A DNA stretch of 64,000 nucleotides from the NCBI RefSeq assembly GCF_016654015.1, contig NZ_JAEPWM010000001.1, forward strand, positions 744,001-808,000, given 5' to 3'. The notes under the pieces were generated by a model. It worked only from the letters and a program-made list of their open reading frames with translations. It had not been told where the DNA came from and did no database searches. Shown piece by piece: positions 10,101 to 19,506 of the stretch; within the stretch, counting starts at the first letter, position 1, and the number at the start of each line of letters is the position of its first letter. Origin of the DNA: Ramlibacter ginsenosidimutans (GTDB lineage Bacteria; Pseudomonadota; Gammaproteobacteria; Burkholderiales; Burkholderiaceae_C). The translations under genes were made by a program, and so were the position numbers.

Positions 10101-13100
10101 GTACAGCGGGATGCCGATGCGCAGCGTCCCGATCACCTTCACCTGTTCTTCGCGTGTCGCTTCGGGTTCGGGTTCGGGCTCCAGCCCGGGAGCGACGCGG
10201 ACCGAGTCGATCGCAGGAAACTCCGTCTCCAGCCCCGCGGGCGTGGTGAAGCGGAAGTCGTCCAGCGGCGACATCGGCACGTCCGCCGACGGTATCGCGT
10301 TGGCGGCAGGCGTGGACGGACCGGCAACGGCGGACAGGCTGGCGAAATCGATCCCGGCGATCTCGTCCGGCGCTTGTTCCGGCAGCGCCGCGGGCGGCGC
10401 TTCATCCAGGCCCATGGGCGGCAGGACGGCCGTGGCGATCAGCTCCTGGCTCGCCTGCGGTTCCGAGGCAGCGGCACGCGGGGCATGCGCCACAGGCTCT
10501 TCCTTGCCCAGGATCGCCGTCGCGGCGAAGTCCGCCGCGAACTCCGGCGGCAGTTCGTCGGCCGACAGTTCGGCGACCTCGGTGGCGCGCGGCGATCCGG
10601 CCGCAGGCTCCAGGTCCGGCAGTTCGATGCTGAACATCCCGTCATCAACCGGCGCAGGCGCTTCGGCTGCGGGTGCCAGCTCCATCGTGAAGCCGAGATC
10701 CGGCAGGTCGGCCGCAGCCGGCCCGGAGTCGTTCGCCGCGGGCTCGCTCGCCTGCTCTTCGAACGGCGGCAACTCGAGCGCCGGCTCCTGCCCCGTGACC
10801 GCAGCGCCCGCGTCCGGCGTCTCGATGGGCAGCAGCTTGCCCTCGGTGCGCATCGCATCGGCTGCAACGCGGAAGTCGGACGCCTTCCAGCCGGAGTCGC
10901 TGTTCGCGGCGATGTCCTCGACCCAGCGCCCGAAGGCCGTCAGCGCCTCGGTGGAGAGGACGCGCAGCGCGTCGGTCGCGGGCTTCTGGTCGGCCAGCCA
11001 CGTGTTGAGCACCTGCTCCAGCGCCCACGCGGCTTCGCCGAGCTCGTTGAGGCCCACCATGCGCGAGCTGCCCTTGAGCGTATGGAACGCGCGGCGCAGC
11101 GTCGTGAGCTCACCCACGTTCTTCGGCTCTTCGGCCAGCACCCGCAGCGCGGCCAGTCCGTTGACGACGACCTCGCGTGCTTCTTCCAGGAAGATCTGGC
11201 GCAGTTCCTCGTCACCCTCATCGTCGCCCGTCGTCGGGGCTGCGGCAGGCGCGGACGAGAGCTGGGCGGCCGCCGGCGCGCTCGCAGGCGCCGCAGCTGC
11301 AACGCCGGCCGAGGCGGGCGCGAAGTCGAGGGGCGGCAACTCCAGCGCCGTGGCGGGTGCGGCGGGTGCGGCGGTTGCAGCGGGCGCGGACGGCTCGGCC
11401 CGCGGCGCAGCCCGCGCCGGCATCGCCGGCACTTCGGCGCGTCCCATCAGAGGGCGCAGCTCGCCCGTGCGGTCGTCCCACACGAACAGCTTCTTCACCA
11501 GCGAAGGCTGGTAATTCAGCATGTCGATCAGGAAGCCCAGCGCACCCAGGTTGTTGCCAAGGCGGTCGAAGGTGCCGGCGCTGCGCGCCTGCTCCTCGTC
11601 CACTTCCGTGACGATGATGTTCTCGACCGCTTCGCGCATGCGCAGCACGGCTTGCGCGGCCTGGTCCAGGCCCAGCACCGAGAGCACGCCCCGCATCTGC
11701 GAGAGGAAGGCGGGTGCGTCGCGCAGCGGCCCCTTGTCGGCGGGATTGCGGAAGAACTGGTCCAGCAGCTTTTCCAGTTCGCCCATGGTGCCGCGCAATT
11801 CGCCGACCACGCTGCCCATGGTCTGCCTGTCGCTCACGCGCCGGTACAGGTCCTCGACCCAGGACTCCAGCGGCTCGGGCGCGCCGCCCCGTGCGACCTT
11901 GTCCAGCCGCTCGGCCAGGCGCGCGGTGCGCTCGGACAGTCTCTGGTCGCTGGGGTCGATGTCCTGGAAGGCCGCCTCCAGGTAAAGCACCGCGGTGGCG
12001 ACTTCCATCGCGAGTTCCGCGCTCGGCGGCTTGCCGCTCTTCATCACGCCATCCACCGCGCCGGACATGGCGTGCGCCAGCGGTTGCGCGGCCGGATAGA
12101 GCTTCACGAGCGTGTCGCACAAGGAGTGGAACTGTTCGCCGACGCCCTTGACCTTGTGCGCCTCGCCGCCGGACAGCGCGGACCAGTTTTCCTTGGAGAC
12201 GCCGATGCGCTTGCGCAGCTGCGTCAGCAGCATGGGATCGAAGCGGCCGAACGGGCTGCTCGCGTAGTCCGCCGGCGTGGACTGCTCGAGCCCGAGGCCG
12301 TGGCGCACCGCCGCGAGCGTCGCGCTTGCGGGGCCTTGCGGCGGCACCGCCTGCGCGCAGAAGAACGCGAGGTCCTGCGCCAGCCGGTCCGACACGCTGG
12401 TGTCGCCCTTGGCGAGCGATGCGTACTGCAGCAGCACGCGGGAGGCGCCGCGCTTGACGTACACGTCGGGCGGCAGCAGTCCCAGTGCGATCGCCTCGAA
12501 GTAGCCGGCGGCCACCTTCCAGAAGACCTTGGCCTGCTTCGCTTCCTGGGAAGCCGCGAGCGCCAGGCTGATGTCGGCGAGTTCGCGGCCGGCGGCGGGG
12601 TCGGCGGCCTTGACGATGCGCAGCACCGCCTGGTCCATGCGCGCGCGCACGGACGGGTCGTACTGCAGGGACTCGGCGGGCGCCGGCACCGGGAAGTCGT
12701 TCCAGCGCCAGTCGTAGGTCCACAGGTCGGTGGGGTGCGCGGCGGCGCCACACAGGTCCTGCACGTCCTTGTACTGCAGGAACAGCGACAGCGGCGACAC
12801 CTTCTTGCCGCCCAGCAGCGCCTCGAGGTACTCGGTCAGCGCGAAGCCCGCGCGCTCCACCTTGGCGGCCGCAGCTTCGGTGCACAGCTCGGGGCGCTCG
12901 ATGAACTTCTGCGCCGCGCCTTCCATGACGCGCAGGATCCGCGCCGGCGCGCCCAGCCCCACCATCTCCAGGGCACCGACGGCCTGGTGCATGTGCTGCC
13001 GCGCGATGCGCAGGTGGCCGTTGTCGACGTTGGTGAGGTCCTCGCCGCGCGCCTGCGCGGCATCGCGCACGAAGCGGCGCAGCGCCGACGAGGCGGACTC

Positions 13101-13184
13101 GAGCGACTTGCGCAGTTCGTCCAGCACCCAGGCCAGGGGGCCCAGGTCGTTGTTCGCCAGATCGATTTCTTGGGCTGCTTGCAT
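7101..13184 (-). CDS. chpA: Chemosensory histidine kinase ChpA (PilL), multi-Hpt CheA hybrid
   Basis: This 2027-residue protein is the kinase of the Pil-Chp system that controls type IV pilus twitching. A long N-terminal region precedes several phosphotransfer domains with the HTLKGSSRM motif near residue 703 and HTLKGSARL near residue 1264. They are separated by low-complexity Ala/Pro/Glu linkers. A CheA dimerisation segment starts near residue 1410, the ATPase N-box HLLRNCVAHG is near residue 1596 and the G-box GRGIGMDVVR follows. A CheW-like domain and a C-terminal receiver (LVVDDS near residue 1906, DIEMPRMDG) complete the protein. It is the last gene of the pilG-H-I-J-chpA run and is separated from pilJ by a repeat. 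A terminator follows. Confidence 0.95.
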   Translation of the reverse strand: MQAAQEIDLANNDLGPLAWVLDELRKSLESASSALRRFVRDAAQARGEDLTNVDNGHLRIARQHMHQAVGALEMVGLGAPARILRVMEGAAQKFIERPELCTEAAAAKVERAGFALTEYLEALLGGKKVSPLSLFLQYKDVQDLCGAAAHPTDLWTYDWRWNDFPVPAPAESLQYDPSVRARMDQAVLRIVKAADPAAGRELADISLALAASQEAKQAKVFWKVAAGYFEAIALGLLPPDVYVKRGASRVLLQYASLAKGDTSVSDRLAQDLAFFCAQAVPPQGPASATLAAVRHGLGLEQSTPADYASSPFGRFDPMLLTQLRKRIGVSKENWSALSGGEAHKVKGVGEQFHSLCDTLVKLYPAAQPLAHAMSGAVDGVMKSGKPPSAELAMEVATAVLYLEAAFQDIDPSDQRLSERTARLAERLDKVARGGAPEPLESWVEDLYRRVSDRQTMGSVVGELRGTMGELEKLLDQFFRNPADKGPLRDAPAFLSQMRGVLSVLGLDQAAQAVLRMREAVENIIVTEVDEEQARSAGTFDRLGNNLGALGFLIDMLNYQPSLVKKLFVWDDRTGELRPLMGRAEVPAMPARAAPRAEPSAPAATAAPAAPATALELPPLDFAPASAGVAAAAPASAPAAAQLSSAPAAAPTTGDDEGDEELRQIFLEEAREVVVNGLAALRVLAEEPKNVGELTTLRRAFHTLKGSSRMVGLNELGEAAWALEQVLNTWLADQKPATDALRVLSTEALTAFGRWVEDIAANSDSGWKASDFRVAADAMRTEGKLLPIETPDAGAAVTGQEPALELPPFEEQASEPAANDSGPAAADLPDLGFTMELAPAAEAPAPVDDGMFSIELPDLEPAAGSPRATEVAELSADELPPEFAADFAATAILGKEEPVAHAPRAAASEPQASQELIATAVLPPMGLDEAPPAALPEQAPDEIAGIDFASLSAVAGPSTPAANAIPSADVPMSPLDDFRFTTPAGLETEFPAIDSVRVAPGLEPEPEPEATREEQVKVIGTLRIGIPLYNVYLNEADEWSRRLATEISEWALQMDERVADSTVGWAHALAGSSATVGFQALSEIARAMEGALQHTQTLANGTPAHARTFTEAAEEVRRLLHQFAAGFLKQPEPRLLAELQALKHAEGEPRSELASEFPPADDFEYQPAAEPAKVAAPAAPVRPPVAHGPIAQPAALTASVAQRAPLVAVDTEEELDVVDAIDPDLFPIFEEEAAELMPQLGGALRAWAARPEQREPRDLVLRVLHTLKGSARLAGALQLGELAHRMESEVEYLGHENIAPADIEALLQRFDAMQGRFDTLKATGGFAPAEPPAAAPAAVPAPAPVAGVKSAEVPRPAPPEQAAPAAAAANGPAPAPAPAAAMPPSRTAIAIAMPVTTALAPARQAANQAVRVRSQLLDRLVTQAGEVMITRSRLESELKQLRGSLGDLTGNLDRLRAQLREIEVQAESQMQSRMAQAKDTAAGFDPLEFDRFTRVQELTRLMAESVNDVATVQRSIHRVVEATEDDLIAQARQTRELQRDLLRTRMVEFEGISDRLYRVVRLAAKESGKQVKLDILGGTIEMDRGVLDRMTPAFEHLLRNCVAHGVETPQARAAAGKDATGNIVIQVRQEGNDVSVEFQDDGAGLDVARIRQKAIENGLIQPNQQLSDADAANLIFLPGFSTAQQVTELAGRGIGMDVVRAEVNALGGRIETATQRGRGTSFKLVLPLTTAVTQVVMIRTGKLSIGVPANLVELVRRGSLKEVQQAYNSASFEFAGEQLPFFWSGALLQSSARSTEPQGKTLPVVIFRSAAQRIAVHVDEVLGNQEVVVKNLGPQMSRLPGLAGMTVLASGAVVLIYNPVALAQVYGEQARALSADHASPDVLGEGAVRVVTPATPAAPVAPAVPLVLVVDDSITVRRVTQRLLVREGYRVALAADGLQALEKLAEELPSVVLSDIEMPRMDGFDLARNIRADARLAHLPIVMITSRIAEKHREHAKELGVNHYLGKPYSEEELLSLVKHYCTQAVAA

Positions 13185-13187
13185 GTG

Positions 13188-13277
13188 TCTAGGGGCTAGG
13201 GTCTAGGGGCTAGGGTCTAGGGGGCGGGGGTCTGGCTGGCTTTTCCCTAGCCCCTAGCCCCTAGCACCTAGTCCCTT
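13188..13277. repeat. CTAG-rich direct and inverted repeat between pilJ and chpA
   Basis: Two exact 14-base units TCTAGGGGCTAGGG lie at 13188-13201 and 13202-13215, followed by a partial third. The complementary series CCCTAGCCCCTAGCCCC lies at 13245-13261 and continues to 13277. Together they can form a strong hairpin inside the pilJ-chpA intergenic RNA. It may reduce or process the transcript, or it may be a dispersed repeat family. Confidence 0.85.
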
Positions 13278-13282
13278 GCAAC

Positions 13283-15541
13283 TCACGCAATCTTGAATCG
13301 AGACACCGACTGACGCAGTTCTTCCGCCATCCGCGTCAGTTCCCGCACCTGCTGGGCCGTCGAGCGAGTGCCTTCTCCGGTCTGCTCCGTCACGGCGAAG
13401 ATGTGCTGGATGTTGCCGGCCACGACGTTGGCCGATTCGGCTTCGCGCGACGCGGAGGTCGAGATCTGCTCGATCAGCTCGGCGAGATGGCGCGACACCT
13501 GGTCGATTTCCGTCAGCGCGGTACCGGCGTTGTCGGACAGCTTCGCCCCTTCCACCACGCCCTGCGTGGAGCGCTCCATGGCGGCCACCGCGTCCTGCGT
13601 GTCGGTCTGAATGGCCTTCACGAGCGCCGAGATCTGGCGCGTCGCGTCGGCCGAGCGTTCGGCCAGCCGCTGCACTTCCTCGGCCACCACCGAGAAGCCG
13701 CGTCCCGCTTCACCGGCCGACGCGGCCTGGATGGCGGCGTTCAGGGCCAGCACGTTGGTCTGTTCGGTAATGTCGGAAATCAGTTCGGTGATTTCGCCGA
13801 TCTCCTGAGACGACTCGCCGAGTCGCTTGATCCGCTTGGACGTTTCCTGGATCTGGTCGCGGATGGCGTTCATGCCGCCGATGGCGTTCTGCACCGCGCT
13901 GAGTCCCGACTCGGCGGCCTTCAGCGACTGGCGCGCGACCTGGGCGGATTCCTGCGCCTGACCGGCCACCGTGTTGATGCGCCCGGCCATGTCCAGCACC
14001 GACTGGCCGGTTTCGCGGATCTCGCGCAGCTGCTCGGTCGAAGCCGCCAGCAGTTCGGTGGAGGTCGACTCCACCTGCGCCGTCGTCTGCGCCACCTTCG
14101 TGGCCGTGTTCTGCACCGCGCCCACCAGCTGGCGCAGTTCTTCCACCGTGTAGTTCACGGAGTCGGCGATCGCGCCCGTGATGTCCTCGGTCACCGTCGC
14201 TTCCTGCGTCAGGTCGCCTTCGGCCACCGACTGCAGTTCGTTCATCAGGCGAAGAATGGCCGCCTGGTTGGCGTCGTTCACGCGCTTGGCTTCCTGCTCC
14301 TGGCGCTCGGCTTCGTGGCGCATCGTTTCCGCGCGTTCCTGCCGGTTGCGCGAGTCCTGCAGCTGCACGTAGGCGAGGCCGATCGCGCAGCCGATGGCGA
14401 ACAGCGAGGAGATCGCCAGGGCCAGCAACGCGCCGGCGCCGAGGCCGGTCTGCGCAGACAGGCTGCCCTGCACGTCTTCGAGCGCGCGGCGCAGCGGCTC
14501 GGAGTCCGCGATGATCGAAGCCTGCGCTTCCCGCGCGGACACCAGGCCCTGCAGGTTGCCCAGGATGGCGCCGGCCTGCGTGCGGGTCTGCTCGTACAGC
14601 TTCAGCAGCGCGTCCAGGCGTTCACGGACCTGTTCGTCCTTGGAGCCGGCCAGCCGCAGTTCGGGGCTGCCATCGCGCAGGCCCTGGGCGATTTCCCGGA
14701 ACGAGTTCAGGTCCTTGCCCAGCAGGAACACGGCCTCGGGCGACACGCCTTCCATGGTCAGGAATTCGTTCGCCGACTTGCCGATCCGCTGCGTCAGCAT
14801 CACCAGCTGGCCCGCCGCGGAGATCTCCGCCGCGCTCGCGTTCTGCTGCAGCTTCAGCGAGGACACCGTCTCCGCGATCTCCAGCAGGTCGGAGGACTGC
14901 CGGTTGATCGTGCGCAGCGCAGTGCCCACCTGCGTCAGGATCTTCTGCTGCGCCAGCACCGTGTTCGCGTTCTTCTCGGCGCGCTGCATCAGCGGCACGA
15001 TCTTGTCGATTTGCGGCTGCAGGTCCTGCGAGACCGGCGCCAGGCGCAGGTTGGGGTCGCCGTTCTTCAGGCCGCGCACCGTCTGCGCCAGCACCTGCGC
15101 CGACTCCTTCACGTCGGGGAAGGCCTGCGGACTGCCGATCAGCGCCTGCGACACCGACTTGGCAAGGCGCTGCGACTGCATCAGCGAGCTGCCGGTGCCG
15201 GCCACCTGCTGGGCGACCTTGTCGGCCTGGTTCACCGCGTAGATCGCGACGGAGCCCAGCACCACGAGCGAGAGGGACAGCAGCGTGAACAGGATGCGCT
15301 GGTGGGTGGCCGTGGTGCGGCGGCCCAGTACCGGGACCGAAATCAGTTCCGCCGGATCGACCTGCTCGGAGATCGACTCCTCCTCGCCCAGCGTGGTCGA
15401 GTCGTCCTGCGAGCTGCCGGCCTCGATGGTGGCGGTGGTCGCGTCGGGCGCGCCGAGGCTCAGTTCCTGCGTGACGGACGGGTCGGCCGAATCTTGCGCT
15501 CTCTTGCCGAACAGGTGCTTCAGGGAAAAAACGACAGACAT
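13283..15541 (-). CDS. pilJ: Twitching motility methyl-accepting chemotaxis protein PilJ
   Basis: PilJ is the membrane receptor that feeds signals to ChpA. The 752-residue protein has a cytoplasmic N-terminus of about 75 residues, a first membrane segment around residues 80-100 ([20 protein letters not shown]), and a long periplasmic helical region with two PilJ-type repeats that begin with [13 protein letters not shown]-like sequence. A second membrane segment near residue 370-395 is followed by a HAMP-like region and a cytoplasmic signalling domain. The hairpin-tip motif is near E[14 protein letters not shown], followed by [11 protein letters not shown]. The ATG start has the expected basic N-terminus. 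It follows pilI by 19 bases. Confidence 0.95.
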   Translation of the reverse strand: MSVVFSLKHLFGKRAQDSADPSVTQELSLGAPDATTATIEAGSSQDDSTTLGEEESISEQVDPAELISVPVLGRRTTATHQRILFTLLSLSLVVLGSVAIYAVNQADKVAQQVAGTGSSLMQSQRLAKSVSQALIGSPQAFPDVKESAQVLAQTVRGLKNGDPNLRLAPVSQDLQPQIDKIVPLMQRAEKNANTVLAQQKILTQVGTALRTINRQSSDLLEIAETVSSLKLQQNASAAEISAAGQLVMLTQRIGKSANEFLTMEGVSPEAVFLLGKDLNSFREIAQGLRDGSPELRLAGSKDEQVRERLDALLKLYEQTRTQAGAILGNLQGLVSAREAQASIIADSEPLRRALEDVQGSLSAQTGLGAGALLALAISSLFAIGCAIGLAYVQLQDSRNRQERAETMRHEAERQEQEAKRVNDANQAAILRLMNELQSVAEGDLTQEATVTEDITGAIADSVNYTVEELRQLVGAVQNTATKVAQTTAQVESTSTELLAASTEQLREIRETGQSVLDMAGRINTVAGQAQESAQVARQSLKAAESGLSAVQNAIGGMNAIRDQIQETSKRIKRLGESSQEIGEITELISDITEQTNVLALNAAIQAASAGEAGRGFSVVAEEVQRLAERSADATRQISALVKAIQTDTQDAVAAMERSTQGVVEGAKLSDNAGTALTEIDQVSRHLAELIEQISTSASREAESANVVAGNIQHIFAVTEQTGEGTRSTAQQVRELTRMAEELRQSVSRFKIA

Positions 15542-15560
15542 GGTGTGCCTTCGGGAAGGT

Positions 15561-16091
15561 CTAAGCGCTGATGCTCAGGAATTGGGGTTCTTGCGAGAGC
15601 GCCTGCAGGTTGATCTCCTGCCAGTACGCACCGTTGGCATCGGTGTAGCCGCTGCCGAAGAACGCCGGCGAGCCCTCGGGTGCGTCGTTGGACGAGACGA
15701 AGGCGTCGGTGTTGCGCAGGCCGGCGAGCCGGTCGACCAGCAAGGCGCAGTTCACGTCGAGCAGCGCATTGAGCGCGACGAGCCGGGACTCGGCGCGCAG
15801 CGCGTCCGAACGCAGCTGCGGCGCCTGGCCGGTAACGTAGCTGGCGAGGTCGACCACGCCGAAGAGGCCGCCCCGCAGGTTCGCGACACCCAGGAACCAG
15901 GCCTGCGTGTAGGGCACCTGCTGCGCGGAGGTGAACGGGAAGATCTCGCCCGACTGGCTCAGCGGGAAGAGGTACTTGCTGCCCGCGGCTTCGACCGCGA
16001 GCCAGCCCGCCTGCACGCCCTCGGTGCGGGCGGCTTGCAGGCGGCTGGCCAGCCGGCTTTGCAGCTCGCGGAGGGCTTCGCGGTTGGCCAT
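15561..16091 (-). CDS. pilI: CheW-like adaptor protein PilI
   Basis: PilI couples the PilJ receptor to the ChpA kinase. The 176-residue protein is a single CheW domain after a short N-terminal helix. It contains [27 protein letters not shown] and the C-terminal strand pattern of the fold. Its place between pilH and pilJ is the standard order of the Pil-Chp cluster, which supports the assignment over a flagellar CheW. Confidence 0.92.
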   Translation of the reverse strand: MANREALRELQSRLASRLQAARTEGVQAGWLAVEAAGSKYLFPLSQSGEIFPFTSAQQVPYTQAWFLGVANLRGGLFGVVDLASYVTGQAPQLRSDALRAESRLVALNALLDVNCALLVDRLAGLRNTDAFVSSNDAPEGSPAFFGSGYTDANGAYWQEINLQALSQEPQFLSISA

Positions 16092-16116
16092 GGAGGCTTG
16101 CTGCGGGGTGCCGCTG

Positions 16117-16482
16117 TCAGCCCAGGGCCTTGATCTTGGCCATGAGCTCGGCGGCGTCCACCGGTTTGGTGATGTAGTCGCGCGCGCCCTGGCGCATGCC
16201 CCACACCCGGTCGGTTTCCTGGTTCTTGCTCGTGCACATGATGATGGGCACGTCGGCGAACTGCGGATCGCGCGTGATGGCGCGCGTGAGCTGGAAGCCG
16301 TTCTGGCCGGGCATCACCACGTCCATGAGGATCAGGTCGGGCTTCTCTTCGCCGAGGCGGCGGAAGGCGTCTTCGGCGCTCTCGGCCGTCTTCACGGCGA
16401 ACCCGTTCTTCTGCAGCAGGTCGGTCATGAACATCAGCTCGGTCTTGGAATCGTCCACAACGAGCACTTTGCGGATGGCCAT
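16117..16482 (-). CDS. pilH: Twitching motility response regulator PilH
   Basis: This is a stand-alone receiver domain of 121 residues with the acidic pair VVDDS, the phospho-acceptor in LILMDVVMPGQNG, the conserved Thr/Ser at IIMCTSK and the Lys in DYITKPVD. PilH receives phosphate from ChpA and opposes or tunes PilG in pilus retraction control. It lacks an output domain. It follows pilG by 14 bases and precedes pilI. Confidence 0.92.
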   Translation of the reverse strand: MAIRKVLVVDDSKTELMFMTDLLQKNGFAVKTAESAEDAFRRLGEEKPDLILMDVVMPGQNGFQLTRAITRDPQFADVPIIMCTSKNQETDRVWGMRQGARDYITKPVDAAELMAKIKALG

Positions 16483-16496
16483 CGCATCTCTCCTTC

Positions 16497-16877
16497 TTAT
16501 TTGGCGGCGCCGAACTGCTGCACGGTCTGCAGCAGCTGGTCTTTCGTGAAAGGTTTGGTGAGGTAGTCCTGCGAGCCGACCATGCGGCCGCGGGCCTTGT
16601 CGAACACGCCGTCCTTGGAGGACAGCATCACGACGGGAACGGAGGAGAACTTGGCGTTGCGCTTGATGATCGCGCAGGTCTGGTAGCCGTCGAGCCGCGG
16701 CATGAGGATGTCGCAGAAGATCAGGTGGGGCTCGTAGTCGTTGACCTTCGACAGGGCGTCGAAGCCGTCTTCGGCCAGCATCACCTCGTGGCCGCCCTGC
16801 TTCAGGAAGATCTCCGCACTGCGCCGGATGGTGTTGCTGTCATCGATCACCAACACCTTCAATCCAGTGGTGCTCAC
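16497..16877 (-). CDS. pilG: Twitching motility response regulator PilG
   Basis: This is the second single-domain receiver (126 residues). It has VIDDSNTIRRSAEIFLKQGG, the aspartate in FCDILMPRLDGYQTC, the segment VVMLSSKDG and the Lys in DYLTKPF, all typical of PilG. In the known system phospho-PilG promotes pilus extension and cAMP signalling in Pseudomonas; that link here is inferred. The start codon is GTG with a GAGGAG ribosome site upstream. It is the first pil gene and lies 79 bases after the rubredoxin stop codon. Confidence 0.92.
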   Translation of the reverse strand: MSTTGLKVLVIDDSNTIRRSAEIFLKQGGHEVMLAEDGFDALSKVNDYEPHLIFCDILMPRLDGYQTCAIIKRNAKFSSVPVVMLSSKDGVFDKARGRMVGSQDYLTKPFTKDQLLQTVQQFGAAK

Positions 16878-16956
16878 GTGAAGCCTCTCCTCACTTGTTA
16901 CTGCTCGAGGTGCGGCATCCCCTGTGGGGCGTCCCAGCGCCGCTTCTCGTGGTTTT

Positions 16957-17136
16957 TTAGATCTGGACCATCTCGAAGTCTTCCTTGCGCGCCCCGCACT
17001 CGGGACAGGTCCAGTTCATCGGCACCTGCTCCCACGGAGTTCCGGGGGCGATGCCATGTTCTGGCGAACCTGCGGCTTCATCGTAGATCCACCCGCAAAT
17101 CAGGCACATCCAGGTCTTGGTCGTCGTCTCGGTCAC
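16957..17136 (-). CDS. Rubredoxin
   Basis: This is a 59-residue iron-binding electron carrier. It has the two CxxC pairs that hold the single iron: CLICG near residue 11 and CPECG near residue 44, with the typical W-x-YD and GI-P-GT-W segments between them. It starts with GTG; an in-frame TAA lies two codons upstream, so no longer form is possible. The rubredoxin gene just upstream of pilG and divergent from thiD is a common arrangement in Burkholderiales. Its redox partner is not encoded nearby. Confidence 0.93.
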   Translation of the reverse strand: MTETTTKTWMCLICGWIYDEAAGSPEHGIAPGTPWEQVPMNWTCPECGARKEDFEMVQI

Positions 17137-17229
17137 AGCTTAAAGGGCCTTCGTCTAGAATGCAACGATTGTATCTAGGCCCTTTGCCTACCTCTCACGC
17201 AGAGGCCTCGCGTTGAAGATCACGGGCCC

Positions 17230-18156
17230 ATGACGAATTCCACACCCATCCAGACGAAGCCCTCCGAACCGGAGAGCGAGGACGACGGTCCTGCCTGCGT
17301 GATGGTGTTCAACGCAAGCGATCCGAGCGGTGCCGGCGGACTCGCCGCCGACATCACCGCGATCGCATCCGTGGGCGCGCATCCGCTGCCCGTGGTGACC
17401 GGTGCGTACGTGCGCGACACCGGCGAGATCTTCGATCATTTCGCCTTCGACGAAGAGGCCGTCGCAGAGCAGGCGCGCACGATTCTCGAGGACGTGCCGG
17501 TGCAGGTGATCAAGGTCGGATTCGCGGGCAGCCCCGAGGCCTTGAGCACCATCGCGGAGATCGCGGCGGACTATCCGGACGTGCCCGTCGTGTCGTACAT
17601 GCCGGCACTTTCCTGGTGGGACGAAGGCCCGACGGATCTCTACGAAGATGCCTTCCGCGAGCTCATGTTGCCGCAGACCACCGTGTTGGTAGGAAACCAC
17701 AGCACGCTGTGGCGCTGGCTGTTGCCTGAGTGGAACAACGACCGCAGTCCATCCGCGCGCGACCTCGCCAAGGCGGCCGCCGACATGGGCGTGCCGTACA
17801 CGCTGGTCACCGGCGTGCCGCTGCCCGACCAGTTCGTCGAGAACGTGCTCGCCACCCCGCAGGCCGTGCTCGCGAGCGAGAAGTTCGAGCGCTTCGACGC
17901 GGTCTTCTCCGGCGCGGGCGACACGCTCTCGGCGGCGCTGGCCGCGCTCGTCGCCGGCGGCGCCGACCTCGCGGCGGCCGCGGTCGAAGCCCTCGCCTAC
18001 CTGGATCGCTGCCTCGACGGCGGCTTCCGGCCCGGCATGGGCAACGTGGTGCCGGACCGGATGTTCTGGGCGCAGCCCGGCGCCGGCGAGGGCGAAGACG
18101 ACGAACCGGGCGGCGGCCAAGGCTTCGACCTGCCCGCTCACGACACCAAGCATTGA
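17230..18156 (+). CDS. thiD: Hydroxymethylpyrimidine/phosphomethylpyrimidine kinase (ThiD family)
   Basis: ThiD phosphorylates hydroxymethylpyrimidine and its phosphate for thiamine synthesis. The 308-residue protein has the ribokinase-like fold. The N-terminal [15 protein letters not shown] segment is the ThiD substrate loop, and [10 protein letters not shown] near residue 235 is the anion-hole motif with the catalytic Asp. Compared with enterobacterial ThiD it has an extra acidic N-terminus of about 20 residues and an acidic Gly-rich C-terminus, and its middle part is diverged. The specific substrate is therefore inferred. It is followed by hemL after 35 bases. Confidence 0.85.
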   Translation: MTNSTPIQTKPSEPESEDDGPACVMVFNASDPSGAGGLAADITAIASVGAHPLPVVTGAYVRDTGEIFDHFAFDEEAVAEQARTILEDVPVQVIKVGFAGSPEALSTIAEIAADYPDVPVVSYMPALSWWDEGPTDLYEDAFRELMLPQTTVLVGNHSTLWRWLLPEWNNDRSPSARDLAKAAADMGVPYTLVTGVPLPDQFVENVLATPQAVLASEKFERFDAVFSGAGDTLSAALAALVAGGADLAAAAVEALAYLDRCLDGGFRPGMGNVVPDRMFWAQPGAGEGEDDEPGGGQGFDLPAHDTKH

Positions 18157-18191
18157 GCGCGGCGCGGCGCGCGCGCGACCGGACCCGTCCC

Positions 18192-19493
18192 ATGGCCACT
18201 GACAAGAACGCAGAACTCTTCGAGCGCGCCCGCGCGCTGATCCCCGGCGGCGTCAACTCGCCCGTGCGCGCCTTCCGCGCGGTGGGCGGCACGCCGCGCT
18301 TCATCGAACGCGCGCAGGGCGCGTACTTCTGGGACGCCGACGGCCAGCGCTACATCGACTACATCGGGTCCTGGGGTCCGATGATCCTGGGCCACGGGCA
18401 TCCGCGCGTGGTCGAGGCCGTGCAGCAGGCGGTGCGGGACGGCTTCTCCTTCGGCGCGCCGACCGAACGCGAGATCGAACTGGCCGAGGAAATCGCGCGG
18501 CACCTGCCGTCCGTGGAAATGGTGCGCCTCGTGAGCTCGGGCACCGAAGCGGCCATGAGCGCGATCCGGCTCGCGCGCGGCGCCACCGGGCGCAACCGCA
18601 TCATCAAGTTCGAGGGCTGCTACCACGGCCACGCCGACGCGCTGCTGGTGAAGGCCGGCTCCGGCCTGGCCACCTTCGGCCATCCCACAAGCGCAGGCGT
18701 GCCGGCCGAAGTCGTGCAGCACACCCTGGTCCTCGAATACAACAACATCGCGCAGCTGGAGGAAGCCTTCGCGACGCACGGCGCCGACCTCGCGTGCGTG
18801 ATCATCGAGGCGATCGCCGGCAACATGAACTTCGTGCGCGCCAGCGTGCCCTTCATGCAGCGCTGCCGCGAGTTGTGCACGCAGCACGGTGCGCTGCTCG
18901 TGTTCGACGAGGTGATGACGGGCTTCCGCGTCGGGCTCACCGGCGCGCAAGGCGTGTACGCGCGGGCCCTCCCCGGCTTCGCGCCGGACATGACCGTGCT
19001 GGGCAAGGTGATCGGCGGCGGCATGCCGCTGGCGGCCTTCGGCGGTCCGCGCACGCTGATGGAAAAGCTCGCCCCGCTCGGCCCCGTGTACCAGGCCGGT
19101 ACGCTCTCGGGCAACCCGGTCGCCACCGCCTGCGGCCTGGCCACCTTGCGGGAGATCGCGCAGCCGGGCTTCTACGAGGCCTTGGGGCAGAAGACCCGCG
19201 CGCTGGTGGACGGCTTGCAGGCTGCGGCGGCGGAATCGGGCGTGGCCTTCTCGGGCGATTGCGAAGGCGGCATGTTCGGCTTCTTCCTGCTGCCGCAGCT
19301 TCCGCACAACTACGCGCAGGTGATGCGCAGCGACGCCGCCCGCTTCGGCAAGCTGTTCCACGGCCTGCTCGATCGCGGCGTGTACATCGCTCCGGCCCTG
19401 TACGAAGCCGGCTTCGTGAGCTCGGCGCACAGCGACGACGACATCGCCCGGACGGTGCAGGCCGCGCGCGAGGTGTTCCGCACGCTCGCCTGA
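18192..19493 (+). CDS. hemL: Glutamate-1-semialdehyde 2,1-aminomutase
   Basis: HemL converts glutamate-1-semialdehyde to 5-aminolevulinate, the first dedicated precursor of heme. The 433-residue PLP enzyme opens with the family's [12 protein letters not shown], then [15 protein letters not shown], the PLP-binding [10 protein letters not shown], and the catalytic lysine in [11 protein letters not shown] near residue 271. Length and motifs match the family throughout. The ATG at 18192 gives the usual N-terminus; sequence upstream in this frame belongs to thiD in another frame. Confidence 0.96.
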   Translation: MATDKNAELFERARALIPGGVNSPVRAFRAVGGTPRFIERAQGAYFWDADGQRYIDYIGSWGPMILGHGHPRVVEAVQQAVRDGFSFGAPTEREIELAEEIARHLPSVEMVRLVSSGTEAAMSAIRLARGATGRNRIIKFEGCYHGHADALLVKAGSGLATFGHPTSAGVPAEVVQHTLVLEYNNIAQLEEAFATHGADLACVIIEAIAGNMNFVRASVPFMQRCRELCTQHGALLVFDEVMTGFRVGLTGAQGVYARALPGFAPDMTVLGKVIGGGMPLAAFGGPRTLMEKLAPLGPVYQAGTLSGNPVATACGLATLREIAQPGFYEALGQKTRALVDGLQAAAAESGVAFSGDCEGGMFGFFLLPQLPHNYAQVMRSDAARFGKLFHGLLDRGVYIAPALYEAGFVSSAHSDDDIARTVQAAREVFRTLA

Positions 19494-19506
19494 GGCGCGG
19501 GACGCT

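Noticed and set aside
7128-13199. A 2023-codon open frame opposite chpA
   Set aside because: Its product is rich in Arg, His, Gly and Gln with no domains. It is the expected antisense artefact of a very GC-rich gene with regular codon use; chpA itself has clear domains.
13188-13277. Possible CRISPR array
   Set aside because: The repeats are contiguous 14-base units without unique spacers and there are no cas genes.
13403-15571. A 722-codon frame opposite pilJ
   Set aside because: Low-complexity Arg/Gly/Leu/His sequence without a domain, mirroring pilJ codons; the pilJ strand carries all recognisable motifs.
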